From positions 1-12,831 of the forward strand of contig DKND01000087.1 of assembly GCA_002470605.1 (NCBI GenBank): a stretch of 12,831 nucleotides of DNA. Reading direction: 5' to 3'. The notes below the pieces were generated by a model. That model did not search any database. It was given only the letters and a program-made list of their open reading frames with translations, and was not told the DNA's origin. Source of the stretch: Opitutia bacterium UBA7397 (GTDB taxonomy: Bacteria; Verrucomicrobiota; Verrucomicrobiia; Opitutales; UBA953). Numbering within the stretch: the first letter of the stretch is position 1; each line of letters begins with the position of its first letter. Below are positions 1 to 6,452 of this stretch, in pieces. The position numbers and the translations under genes are program-made.

Positions 1-1115
1 GCCCAATCTTCCCATTTCTGATTGATCGACGTGACGACCGCATAGCGCGGCTTCTTAGTGTGCGGACGCGTATCCGGATAGTAGACCGAATAGGTGCGCG
101 AGGTCGTATGAAAGTCGATCAGTTCCTGGCTCGAAAACGGCTTGGCCTCGGAGGTGAAAACCAAGTCGCCGATATGCGGGATGCTTTCGCCTTCGCGTAC
201 GCCCATGTAGACCTGACAAGATGAGGTGTTCACGCGGACCTTACGGGCTTCCTCCAGGAACGGAGCCTCAAAGGCATCCTCGCCGCCCATTTTTAGGACC
301 GTATCCTTGATATTAGCATTAGAGACGACGGTGGCGCAGGCGACTTCGGCCTCTTCGCCAAGACGCGTGCCGCGGAGCTTGACGCCAACGACGCGCCGGC
401 GACCCGAGGCGTCCTTTTCGACGAGTACCTTCTCGACGAGCACGTTGCGGCGGATATCGACTCCGTTGGCCTTCATTTCTGCCGTCATGAGATTGATCAT
501 TGTATCCGTGCCGCCCTGAAAAATAAAAACCCCTTTCGACATGAAATTAGAAAAGACGATGCCGAACGTGATTGCCGGATCTTCCAGGGTCGAACCGTTG
601 GCGTAAGCGATGGGTTCGAGCAACAGTCGTTGGACATCCGGACGACCGGGGAAAAACTGCTCGAAGAGCTCGCGGGTCGTGCGGCTGTCGTTGTCGTAAT
701 AATTCATCTCCCGCAGGTGCGCGAAGAAAGCCTCGACGGTCTCGGCGGGGATCCGGAACTGTTCGACCAGGATCCGCGTGAAATCCGTGCGGTCGAAAGT
801 GGTCCGTACGTCGAAATCAGGATTAATGAAACGGACATCCTTCAGCGCGTGAATGCGGTCGGAGATTTCCTTGGTCCAATACCGCCGCGTCGACTTAATC
901 ATCCCGAAGGGAAAGCCGTGCAGGGAAATATCGAAGACGTGCCCGCCGGCCCGCTTGAAGAAAGTCGCCAAGCCTCCGAGCTGGTAGTGATGCTCCAAGA
1001 GGAGCACCTTCCGGCCGAACTTAGCTAAGTTATTGGCGGCGGTCATACCTCCCAAGCCTGCACCGATGACCACGGCGTCGTAACGCGGAAGCAGATTATC
1101 AAAGGGCGAAGGCAT
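1..1115 (-). CDS. FAD-dependent oxidoreductase, CrtI/CRTISO/RetSat-like (partial, C-terminus outside window)
   Basis: The frame is open from an ATG at 1115-1113 to the left edge: 371 codons without a stop. Residues 13-23 carry a Rossmann FAD-binding motif (DAVVIGAGLGG), followed by the usual strand, a glutamate (E41) and a Gly-Gly (47-48). Together these form the dinucleotide-binding start of the phytoene desaturase / carotenoid isomerase / retinol saturase superfamily. Further in, the sequence FQGGTDTMINLM resembles the conserved mid-protein segment of that superfamily. Such enzymes desaturate, saturate or isomerise isoprenoid chains, but the substrate cannot be told from sequence. The gene lies 86 bases downstream of the ABC ATPase on the same strand. 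A TTGACC at 1174-1169 could be a -35 element of its own promoter. No Shine-Dalgarno precedes the ATG. The superfamily is firm; CrtI versus CRTISO versus a generic oxidoreductase is open. Confidence 0.85.
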   Translation of the reverse strand, partial: MPSPFDNLLPRYDAVVIGAGLGGMTAANNLAKFGRKVLLLEHHYQLGGLATFFKRAGGHVFDISLHGFPFGMIKSTRRYWTKEISDRIHALKDVRFINPDFDVRTTFDRTDFTRILVEQFRIPAETVEAFFAHLREMNYYDNDSRTTRELFEQFFPGRPDVQRLLLEPIAYANGSTLEDPAITFGIVFSNFMSKGVFIFQGGTDTMINLMTAEMKANGVDIRRNVLVEKVLVEKDASGRRRVVGVKLRGTRLGEEAEVACATVVSNANIKDTVLKMGGEDAFEAPFLEEARKVRVNTSSCQVYMGVREGESIPHIGDLVFTSEAKPFSSQELIDFHTTSRTYSVYYPDTRPHTKKPRYAVVTSINQKWEDW

Positions 1116-1201
1116 ATCGGCGTGAAGAGAAGGAAGGACGAAGCAGGGGTTGAGGGGAAGTCGAAAGCGGTCAAGCCGTTCCTCGACATTCCCTCCCGAA
1201 C

Positions 1202-1999
1202 TCAAGCCCAGCCCATGGACCAGCCCAGCCGATGGTGCTTTAAGCGCACCTTCTTCGCCCAAAGGGCGGTTAATTGTTTCGAAGTCAGCACCTCACGCAG
1301 CGGCCCAGCGGCCAATTTCTGCCCGTCACGCAAAAGTAAAGCATGGGTAAAAGCCGGGACGATTTCCTCGACGTGGTGGGTAATAAGCACGATTGACACG
1401 CCAGGCAAACGCCGGGGTAGCTCATTTAAGAGCATCAGAAAATCTCGGCGGGCCAGAGGGTCTAGCCCCGCGCAGGGTTCATCTAAAATCAAAAGCGCGG
1501 GCGCGGATGCTAAGGCCCGCGCGATAAGAACTCGCTGGCGTTCGCCCTGCGAAAGGTGGCCCCACGGACGACCTGCAACGCCGCTCACCTTCAGCTGACG
1601 TAATAATTTACGCGCAACGGATAACGCCGCCGGCTTTGGCCGACGCCAAAGATTGATCACACCGTCGAGGCCACCGGCGACGATATGCAAAGCGGGCTCA
1701 CTCGGTTCAATCAAAGATGCCACTGCAGGCCCGACCAATCCAACGCGCCGACGGAGATCCCGCCAATCGCTTCGCCCAAAGACCTCTCCGAGGACGGCGA
1801 CACTCCCGGATGTCGGAGCAAAATAGCCGGTTAAGGCCGCCAAAAGAGATGACTTGCCGGAACCATTAGGGCCAAGAATGACCCAATGCTGCCCAGATTC
1901 AACCCGCCAATCTAAACGGCGCAAAATCACCTTACGCTCCCGGGCGATGCGGAGTTTCGTCACAGCCAGCACAGGCACTTTAGAAGAATCAGGAGGCAC
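1202..1999 (-). CDS. Stand-alone ABC transporter ATP-binding protein, ModF/YlmA-like
   Basis: 265 residues from a GTG start. All main ATPase motifs are visible: Walker A GPNGSGKS at 43-50, signature LSQGE at 149-153, Walker B LLILDEP at 169-175, D-loop AGLD at 177-180, and the switch histidine in THH at 207-209. The spacing and the order GLVGP after the first subdomain fit the ModF/YlmA group (COG1119-like) better than a classical importer ATPase. The usual Q-loop glutamine is not seen around residues 86-95. No permease or binding protein is adjacent, so the partner is unknown; members of this group often stand alone. Directly upstream, TTGGAA and TACAGC 17 bases apart (minus strand) could be its promoter, leaving almost no leader before the GTG. 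No in-frame ATG lies nearby, which supports GTG. Confidence 0.88.
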   Translation of the reverse strand: MPPDSSKVPVLAVTKLRIARERKVILRRLDWRVESGQHWVILGPNGSGKSSLLAALTGYFAPTSGSVAVLGEVFGRSDWRDLRRRVGLVGPAVASLIEPSEPALHIVAGGLDGVINLWRRPKPAALSVARKLLRQLKVSGVAGRPWGHLSQGERQRVLIARALASAPALLILDEPCAGLDPLARRDFLMLLNELPRRLPGVSIVLITHHVEEIVPAFTHALLLRDGQKLAAGPLREVLTSKQLTALWAKKVRLKHHRLGWSMGWA

Positions 2000-2007
2000 G
2001 CCTATGG

Positions 2008-2036
2008 GCTGTAAAGGACTTCACTGCCGCTTCCAA
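2008..2036 (-). promoter_or_regulatory. Candidate sigma70 promoter for the ABC ATPase gene
   Basis: On the minus strand TTGGAA (2036-2031) and TACAGC (2013-2008) are separated by 17 bases. The predicted transcription start would fall only a few bases before the GTG at 1999, giving a nearly leaderless message. This is a consensus match by eye only. The 97 bases between the divergent genes must hold promoters for both directions. Confidence 0.35.
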
Positions 2037-2096
2037 GCCGCAATCTGCCGCGTGCCCGACTCTTGCACTTCGACCAGAAATACTTACTGCATTCCT

Positions 2097-2795
2097 ATGC
2101 CGTGGAGACTTGCCCTCATCCTGACCGTCAGCCTGATACCGGGGCTTCACGCCGAACCTGCCGAACCCGCTTTCTCTAAGGAAGACATGGCGGCGCTCGA
2201 AACCCTGCGACTAAAAGTTCGGGCCGCGAATCCAGATCAGCCAACCAAAGCCGAAACTTCCGCACCCGCCAACGTCAACGTCAGCCCAACTAAACCTGAA
2301 GACCTTTCCGAACTCGACGCCCTTAAAAAGAAAGTCGACTTAGCCAATGCGGAGCACGGGACACAAACCAACAAGACCCGAAAAGCGCAAGTCATCCGGG
2401 CCGAAGAAGAAGGGGGCGGCTTTGAATTGGTTTTGATTCTGGATACCGACGTCCCAAGCCCGGCCGTAATCCGGGCCGACGGCCACGCCGCCGGAGACAA
2501 AATCGACGTGGTCGGCTTCTTTGACGGAGCCGCCAAGTTCGAAGGCGCTTATTATCCTTTCATCAAGTCCCCTGAGGCCAAAACAGATGCCGCACCGGTC
2601 AATAAATCCGACACCATCAGCGCGACGACACCCGCCGAAAAACCGGACGACAAAGAGGAGGGTTTCGGCGGTTTCCAGATCAGTAATATTCTCTTCGCGG
2701 CCTTTATCACCGTCGCCGGTGCGATCGTCTTCCTGAAAATCAAAGCGTATTTCGACGCCAAAAAAACCAAGGGGAAACGTCGCCGTCGCTCATGA
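2097..2795 (+). CDS. Uncharacterised exported, C-terminally membrane-anchored protein with duplicated helical motif
   Basis: I do not recognise this family. From the ATG at 2097 the protein has 232 residues. Residues 1-19 look like a signal peptide ending LHA before EPAEPA. Two similar segments follow at 29-46 (EDMAALETLRLKV...) and 68-85 (EDLSELDALKKKV...), probably a duplicated short amphipathic helix, joined by a Pro/Ala/Lys linker. A compact domain covers about 97-157 and contains LVLILDTD and VVGFFDG. A Lys/Asp/Ala-rich spacer then leads to one membrane segment (about 195-213) and a very basic cytoplasmic-type tail ending RRRRS. It probably spans the membrane once, with its domains in the periplasm. 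Its stop overlaps the next start (ATGA), so it is probably translationally coupled to the first secreted hydrolase. An alternative start at ATG 2004 has a perfect AGGAGG seven bases upstream, but the added 31 residues are cysteine-rich and would bury the signal peptide; I prefer 2097. Confidence 0.7.
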   Translation: MPWRLALILTVSLIPGLHAEPAEPAFSKEDMAALETLRLKVRAANPDQPTKAETSAPANVNVSPTKPEDLSELDALKKKVDLANAEHGTQTNKTRKAQVIRAEEEGGGFELVLILDTDVPSPAVIRADGHAAGDKIDVVGFFDGAAKFEGAYYPFIKSPEAKTDAAPVNKSDTISATTPAEKPDDKEEGFGGFQISNILFAAFITVAGAIVFLKIKAYFDAKKTKGKRRRRS

Positions 2796-3538
2796 TACGA
2801 AGATTCTTATTATGCCTGGCTGCGGCCGGTATCACGGGCCTGCCAGCAGCCACCAAGAACGACGGAGCGGATAAGATCTCTCCGCCGACTTTGACGCTCA
2901 AAGAAAATACCGAGACTCGCATCACTTGCGAATACCGGGGCGAAGGCGGTGCCGCCAAGTATTCCGGGGTTTATCATTATAAAATCTGGATACCCCAGGG
3001 CTACGCCGCCGATCCGAAGAAAAACTGGAAATCCCTCTTCATCGCATCTCCGGGCGGCAATGCGAACATGGGCTTCATGGCGCGATGGATCAAGACCCAC
3101 GGGTATATCGCCATCATGCTCGAAGAATCGAAAAACGGCCCATGGGACCCCACCGTGGGTAATTTCTTGGCAGCCCATAATGATGCGCTCAAACGCGTGC
3201 GGCTCATGCCTTACGGAAAAGTCTGTACCGGATTCTCGGGCGGAGCGCGGGCGAGTTCTATCTTTGTCACCATCGCTCCGGGCTTCGGCGGCATAATCCT
3301 GCAAGGAGCGGGCGTAGGCGTGCTGGATAACGGAATCTATGGCCTCCGCGGCATCCAACTTCCCGCCGTCGCCATGACGATGGGCACCAAGGATTCGAAT
3401 CGTCCTGAAATCGCCAAGCTCCGCGAAACCCTAGAAGACCGGCTCGAAGTTTTTGATTTTGTTGGCGGCCATGCCTGGGCACCTCAAGAGACGATCGAGA
3501 AGGCCTTAGACTTCGTTGACTCCTGTCTGCCCAAGTAG
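2792..3538 (+). CDS. Secreted alpha/beta-hydrolase-fold protein (esterase/depolymerase-like)
   Basis: 248 residues. Residues 1-20 form a signal peptide (two arginines, hydrophobic core, GLPAA). The mature part reads like a poly-hydroxyalkanoate-depolymerase or feruloyl-esterase type alpha/beta hydrolase. It has an oxyanion-region SPGGN at 86-90, a nucleophile elbow GFSGG at 147-151 (Ser149), a plausible acid at Asp201 in GTKD, and a C-terminal histidine in GGHAW (His227). The order Ser-Asp-His is right for a catalytic triad. The likely role is hydrolysis of an ester or related bond in the periplasm or outside the cell; the substrate is unknown. The gene overlaps the upstream membrane-protein gene by four bases, and 44 bases separate it from the next hydrolase gene. 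The fold is fairly sure, the activity is inferred, and the family name is not assigned. Confidence 0.75.
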   Translation: MIRRFLLCLAAAGITGLPAATKNDGADKISPPTLTLKENTETRITCEYRGEGGAAKYSGVYHYKIWIPQGYAADPKKNWKSLFIASPGGNANMGFMARWIKTHGYIAIMLEESKNGPWDPTVGNFLAAHNDALKRVRLMPYGKVCTGFSGGARASSIFVTIAPGFGGIILQGAGVGVLDNGIYGLRGIQLPAVAMTMGTKDSNRPEIAKLRETLEDRLEVFDFVGGHAWAPQETIEKALDFVDSCLPK

Positions 3539-3582
3539 ACTTGCCAGCCTTGTCGTCATGGGGCATTGGTTAGCCCTACCCC

Positions 3583-4659
3583 ATGAGAATCACCCTCGTC
3601 TTGTCTTTGCTCGCATCCGTACTCGGCGCAGCTGAGGCCCCTTTAAAATTCAACGACCCTAAGCCTCAAGCTTATCACCTCACGGCCCGGGCCAGCGAAA
3701 TTGACCCACGCTGCCAAGCCCACCCCGAAGTCGATTTCCTTCTAGAGAAAGGCGGCAAACCCGCCGACGTCCAGAATGCCAGCGTGGATACGCGCGTCGC
3801 ACCACGTGGCCAGATCGTGATTTGGCTCATGGGCTACAACCAAGTCCAGGCAGAGCTACTGAACAGCTACGGGCTGCATTACATCCAAGTCAGCTATGCG
3901 AAGGAATGGTTCGGCAAACTTAACACCGAACCTGCCGACGACTCCCAGCACCTCGGAAATATTCGCCTCGAAGCCACCGCCGGCGTCGACGCCAGCAAGT
4001 CGATCAATATCCCCGTCCCAGACAGCATGCGGGAACGCGCTTATCAGTTCGTCAAGCATCTCGCGAAGACCAACCCCCAAGGCAAATGGTCGCTCTTCCT
4101 CTCCAAAGACGGCAAGACCCTGGACTGGGAGCGTGTCATCATTTCTGGCTCATCGCACGGGGCAACGTCATCCGCCCGCTTCGGCCTCTATCAGAAAGTC
4201 GCACGCGTCGTCATGCTCTGCGGCCCGCGCGACAACCTGGACGATTGGCAGGCGCTACCCTCGGCGACGCCCAAGAATCGGTTCTTCGGTTACAGCCACG
4301 TCCTCGATAGCGGCTGGAGCGGCGATCACTACCCGCGCTCTTGGCTCCTGATGGGCCTGAATCAGTTCGGATCCATCGTAAATACCGAGAAGGAGAAATC
4401 GCCTTACGGTTATTCGCGCCGACTGATCACGGACGCCCCGCTCAAGGGTAATGAAAAGGAACAGGCCGCGCGCGGCCACGGCTACGTGACACCCGGCAAG
4501 AGCTCACCCAAGGACGCCGATGGCAAATTCCAACAGGACGACGTCTGGCGTTACCTCTATACTTCCGACGTCGAGAAGGTCGGCGCCGCCGTCCCTCCCG
4601 AAGCCGGCGTGAAGATGGACCAACGCACAGACGCCAAGCCCAAGGCGAAGAAGAAGTAA
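3583..4659 (+). CDS. Secreted alpha/beta-hydrolase-fold protein, possibly BPSS1187-like
   Basis: 358 residues with a signal peptide at 1-19 (hydrophobic core, cleavage near GAAEA). A nucleophile elbow GSSHG lies at 189-193 (Ser191), preceded by the strand RVIIS as expected for an alpha/beta hydrolase. Candidate triad partners are Asp249 in SGDHY and His299 in RGHGY. The layout resembles proteins named BPSS1187 family, an alpha/beta-hydrolase-like group of unknown substrate; I name it from memory with moderate confidence. The C-terminal 20 or so residues are a Lys-rich tail. The gene follows another secreted hydrolase by 44 bases, so both may act on related extracellular substrates. No Shine-Dalgarno precedes the ATG. 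A TTGCCA at 3541-3546 could be part of a separate promoter. An inverted repeat (AAGCCG / CGGCTT, 4658-4678) lies at the stop but lacks a T run. Confidence 0.75.
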   Translation: MRITLVLSLLASVLGAAEAPLKFNDPKPQAYHLTARASEIDPRCQAHPEVDFLLEKGGKPADVQNASVDTRVAPRGQIVIWLMGYNQVQAELLNSYGLHYIQVSYAKEWFGKLNTEPADDSQHLGNIRLEATAGVDASKSINIPVPDSMRERAYQFVKHLAKTNPQGKWSLFLSKDGKTLDWERVIISGSSHGATSSARFGLYQKVARVVMLCGPRDNLDDWQALPSATPKNRFFGYSHVLDSGWSGDHYPRSWLLMGLNQFGSIVNTEKEKSPYGYSRRLITDAPLKGNEKEQAARGHGYVTPGKSSPKDADGKFQQDDVWRYLYTSDVEKVGAAVPPEAGVKMDQRTDAKPKAKKK

Positions 4660-4676
4660 GCCGCCGCACGGACGGC

Positions 4677-4706
4677 TTGCACTCGGCGGCCTTTCGGCTG
4701 TTGGAT
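4677..4706 (+). promoter_or_regulatory. Candidate promoter for trmD-rplS
   Basis: TTGCAC at 4677-4682 and TTGGAT at 4701-4706 are 18 bases apart. A transcription start just after this would lie a few bases before the GTG chosen for trmD, leaving practically no leader. The -10 is weak. The TTGCAC hexamer recurs before other plus-strand genes here (2063, 6037). Confidence 0.3.
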
Positions 4707-4719
4707 GGTCGCGTACACC

Positions 4720-5412
4720 GTGGCTATCCGCATCGATCTCGTCACCCTCTTCCCCGGCATGGCCGACGGCTTCTTGCAGGAGTCGGTGATCGGGCGTGCC
4801 ATAGACAAGGGGCTTATCGAGTTTAAGGCCCACGACCTTCGGACCTATTCTAAAGACAAGCACCGGAAGGTGGACGACATGCCCTATGGGGGTGGTCCCG
4901 GGATGCTCATGACCTGCCAGCCCCTCTTTGATGCCGTCGACGCACTGGCTAGCCCCGACTGTGAAGTTATCTACCTCTGCCCGGACGGGGAGCAGCTGAC
5001 TAACGCCCTGGCCCGTGAATTAGCCCAAAAAAAGCACTTAATTCTCATTTCTGGCCATTATGAGGGGATAGATCAACGATTCCGGGACCGCAAAGTCACC
5101 CGAGAGCTATCGATTGGTGATTATGTGCTCACAAATGGCACTTTACCCGCCTGCGTCCTGGTAGATTGCATTGGCCGCCAGATTCCAGGGGTCCTTGGAG
5201 AGGAAAACTCCTTGACGGGAGACAGTTACAACGGCAAGTTGCTCGCCTTTCCGCAGTTCACCCGACCCTCTGTTTACGATGGTCTCGAGGTGCCCCCGGT
5301 CCTCCTAGGAGGAAACCACGCTGATATCGAAAAGTGGCGCCGGGAAAGGCAAATCGAGAAGACAAAGCAACGCAGACCGGACCTCCTGAAAGACCAAGAA
5401 CACCAGCCATGA
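4720..5412 (+). CDS. trmD: tRNA (guanine37-N1)-methyltransferase
   Basis: TrmD transfers a methyl group from S-adenosylmethionine to N1 of G37 in tRNAs, preventing +1 frameshifts. The 230-residue protein shows the family hallmarks. These are the N-terminal strand IDLVTLFPGM (5-14), the SAM-site segment PYGGGPGM (55-62), LCPDG (86-90), GHYEGID (112-118), SIGDYVLTNG (131-140), and the C-terminal part with Arg153 and Asp168 (SLTGDSY) followed by FPQFTRP. These belong to the deep trefoil-knot (SPOUT) methyltransferase fold. I chose the GTG at 4720 because it puts the start directly before AIRID as in homologues. An in-frame ATG at 4705 would add five residues (MVAYT). The stop overlaps the rplS start (ATGA). 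In many bacteria the order is rpsP-rimM-trmD-rplS; here rimM is missing and rpsP is further downstream. Confidence 0.96.
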   Translation: MAIRIDLVTLFPGMADGFLQESVIGRAIDKGLIEFKAHDLRTYSKDKHRKVDDMPYGGGPGMLMTCQPLFDAVDALASPDCEVIYLCPDGEQLTNALARELAQKKHLILISGHYEGIDQRFRDRKVTRELSIGDYVLTNGTLPACVLVDCIGRQIPGVLGEENSLTGDSYNGKLLAFPQFTRPSVYDGLEVPPVLLGGNHADIEKWRRERQIEKTKQRRPDLLKDQEHQP

Positions 5413-5798
5413 GCAGCAACCATCCCCTCATTCAATTTGCCACCAACCCCCAGCTAAAGACTGGCCGTGGCGACGACGCATTCAAAGTCGGAGACGGCGT
5501 ACGCGTCTCAACCAAGGTCCGCGAAGGCGACAAAGAGCGCACCCAGATCTTTTCGGGTATCGTCATCTCCCGTAAGGGCGGCGACGTCCAAGAAACCTTC
5601 ACCGTTCGCCGCGTATCCTTCGGCGAAGGCGTCGAACGTACTTTCCCGGTCCACTCTCCTAATATCGAGAAAATCGAAGTTGAGCGCGTTTCTCAGGTCA
5701 TGCGCGCCCGCCTCTTCTATCTCCGTGGCCGCCAAGGCAAGTCCGCGACCAAGGTTAAGGAAAAGCGCTTCGAGCCAACCGAGGCCCAGGCCAAATAA
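5409..5798 (+). CDS. rplS: Large ribosomal subunit protein bL19
   Basis: 129 residues. The core matches L19: FKVGDGVRVSTKVREGDKER followed by the stretch with FSGIVISRKG, FTVRRVSFGEGVERTFPVHSP and IEVERVSQVMRARLFYLRGR, all family signatures. L19 sits at the 30S-50S interface. The protein is somewhat longer than the typical size (about 115) because of an N-terminal extension (NHPLIQFATNPQLK) and a charged C-terminal tail. The ATG at 5409 overlaps the trmD stop, indicating coupled translation. There is no Shine-Dalgarno. A clear intrinsic terminator follows. Confidence 0.97.
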   Translation: MSSNHPLIQFATNPQLKTGRGDDAFKVGDGVRVSTKVREGDKERTQIFSGIVISRKGGDVQETFTVRRVSFGEGVERTFPVHSPNIEKIEVERVSQVMRARLFYLRGRQGKSATKVKEKRFEPTEAQAK

Positions 5799-5816
5799 AA
5801 TCCGCAAGGGTCTTAC

Positions 5817-5844
5817 AAAAAACCCGCCAACCGCGGGTTTTTTT
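5817..5844 (+). terminator. Intrinsic terminator after rplS
   Basis: The stem AACCCGC / GCGGGTT (5821-5827 and 5833-5839) has a five-base loop. Four A residues precede it and can pair with the T run. The run of seven T ends at 5844. It lies 19 bases after the rplS stop and ends the trmD-rplS transcript. Confidence 0.9.
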
Positions 5845-6093
5845 ATGGAAAAATGCTTAACTTTGGCGACGAACTAAAAAAATATCCCGTCCGACCAAAA
5901 AAGCTGTTACACATAATAAGCCTTTGATGGTAAGTGGTTTGTTTTGCGTGTTTTTGAACCTAAAATTACAACACCCTCAAAAATAATCTGAAAACATGCT
6001 GGGGAAGGCTTGACTCCCCCGCCCCCGCCTGCGTCCTTGCACATCCGTCTTTTGGCAAATGCCTCAACCGGGCAACCACCACCTTCTCCAACC
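5845..6093. other. AT-rich intergenic region before rpsP
   Basis: This is the longest stretch without a gene (295 bases counted from the rplS stop). Up to about 6000 it is clearly richer in A and T than the rest of the window, with A tracts near 5875 and 5897. After 6000 it becomes C-rich. It holds a promoter candidate, a small hairpin GGGGA/TCCCC (6001-6005, 6015-6019) and a GGCA/TGCC inverted repeat (6054-6063). I see no open reading frame or known riboswitch in it. The hairpins may belong to the rpsP leader. Confidence 0.6.
5939..5966 (+). promoter_or_regulatory. Candidate sigma70 promoter for rpsP
   Basis: TTGTTT (5939-5944) and TAAAAT (5961-5966) are separated by 16 bases inside the AT-rich gap. 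A-tracts near 5875 and 5897 might act as UP-like DNA. The start would lie near 5973, giving a leader of about 120 bases. Alternative -35-like hexamers TTGACT (6010) and TTGCAC (6037) lie closer to the gene but lack a good -10. Confidence 0.45.
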
Positions 6094-6360
6094 ATGTTAC
6101 GCATCCGCCTCCAACGCTTCGGTACGAAAAATGAGCCGACCTATCGTCTCGTCGTCGCCGAACAAAGCATCCGCCGTGACGGCCGTTTTGTCGAGGTCCT
6201 CGGCAACTACAACCCGCGCGCCCGCGGACAGACCCCCCCTTTAAGCATTAACGTCGAACGCGTAGAGCACTGGATCAAGCTCGGTGCCCAGCCTTCTGAC
6301 ACCGCAAAGTCGCTCGTGAAGCGCGCTCGCGGATTAGCCGCCACCCCGGCTAAGGCCTAA
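6094..6360 (+). CDS. rpsP: Small ribosomal subunit protein bS16
   Basis: 88 residues. The S16 signature is plain: MLRIRLQRFGTKNEPTYRLVV at the start, then RRDGRFVEVLGNYNPRA and VERVEHWIKLGAQPSDT. S16 binds 16S rRNA early in 30S assembly. The start follows the family consensus (MLRIRL); no Shine-Dalgarno is present (CTTCTCCAACC before the ATG). The gene stands alone between its own upstream region and a terminator, instead of leading an rpsP-rimM-trmD-rplS operon. Confidence 0.97.
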   Translation: MLRIRLQRFGTKNEPTYRLVVAEQSIRRDGRFVEVLGNYNPRARGQTPPLSINVERVEHWIKLGAQPSDTAKSLVKRARGLAATPAKA

Positions 6361-6393
6361 TTACTACTGCGGCTCAACCGCCACCCTGACGTT

Positions 6394-6423
6394 GAAACGC
6401 CCCGCTTTTAAGCGGGGCGTTTC
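6394..6423. terminator. Bidirectional terminator between rpsP and the convergent small gene
   Basis: A near-perfect palindrome with a 14-base-pair stem (GAAACGCCCCGCTT and its complement, 6394-6407 and 6410-6423) closes on two unpaired T residues. It ends in TTTC on either strand, so it can serve both rpsP and the operon coming from the right. The T run is short. Confidence 0.85.
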
Positions 6424-6452
6424 ATTTGGTAAAGCCCTCGCCCAGCGGAGAT

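Noticed and set aside
572..1598. Several plus-strand frames over the FAD oxidoreductase and ABC ATPase region.
   Set aside because: The minus strand encodes continuous proteins with FAD-binding and Walker motifs. The plus frames have no family features.
2810..3358. Minus-strand open frame of 182 codons opposite the first secreted hydrolase.
   Set aside because: The plus-strand frame has a signal peptide, catalytic motifs and an overlap with its neighbour. The minus frame shows no recognisable motif.
4658..4690. Inverted repeats (AAGCCG/CGGCTT and GCCGCC/GGCGGC) between the second hydrolase and trmD.
   Set aside because: There is no T run and the alternative pairings compete, so I do not call a terminator; it is mentioned only with the hydrolase gene.
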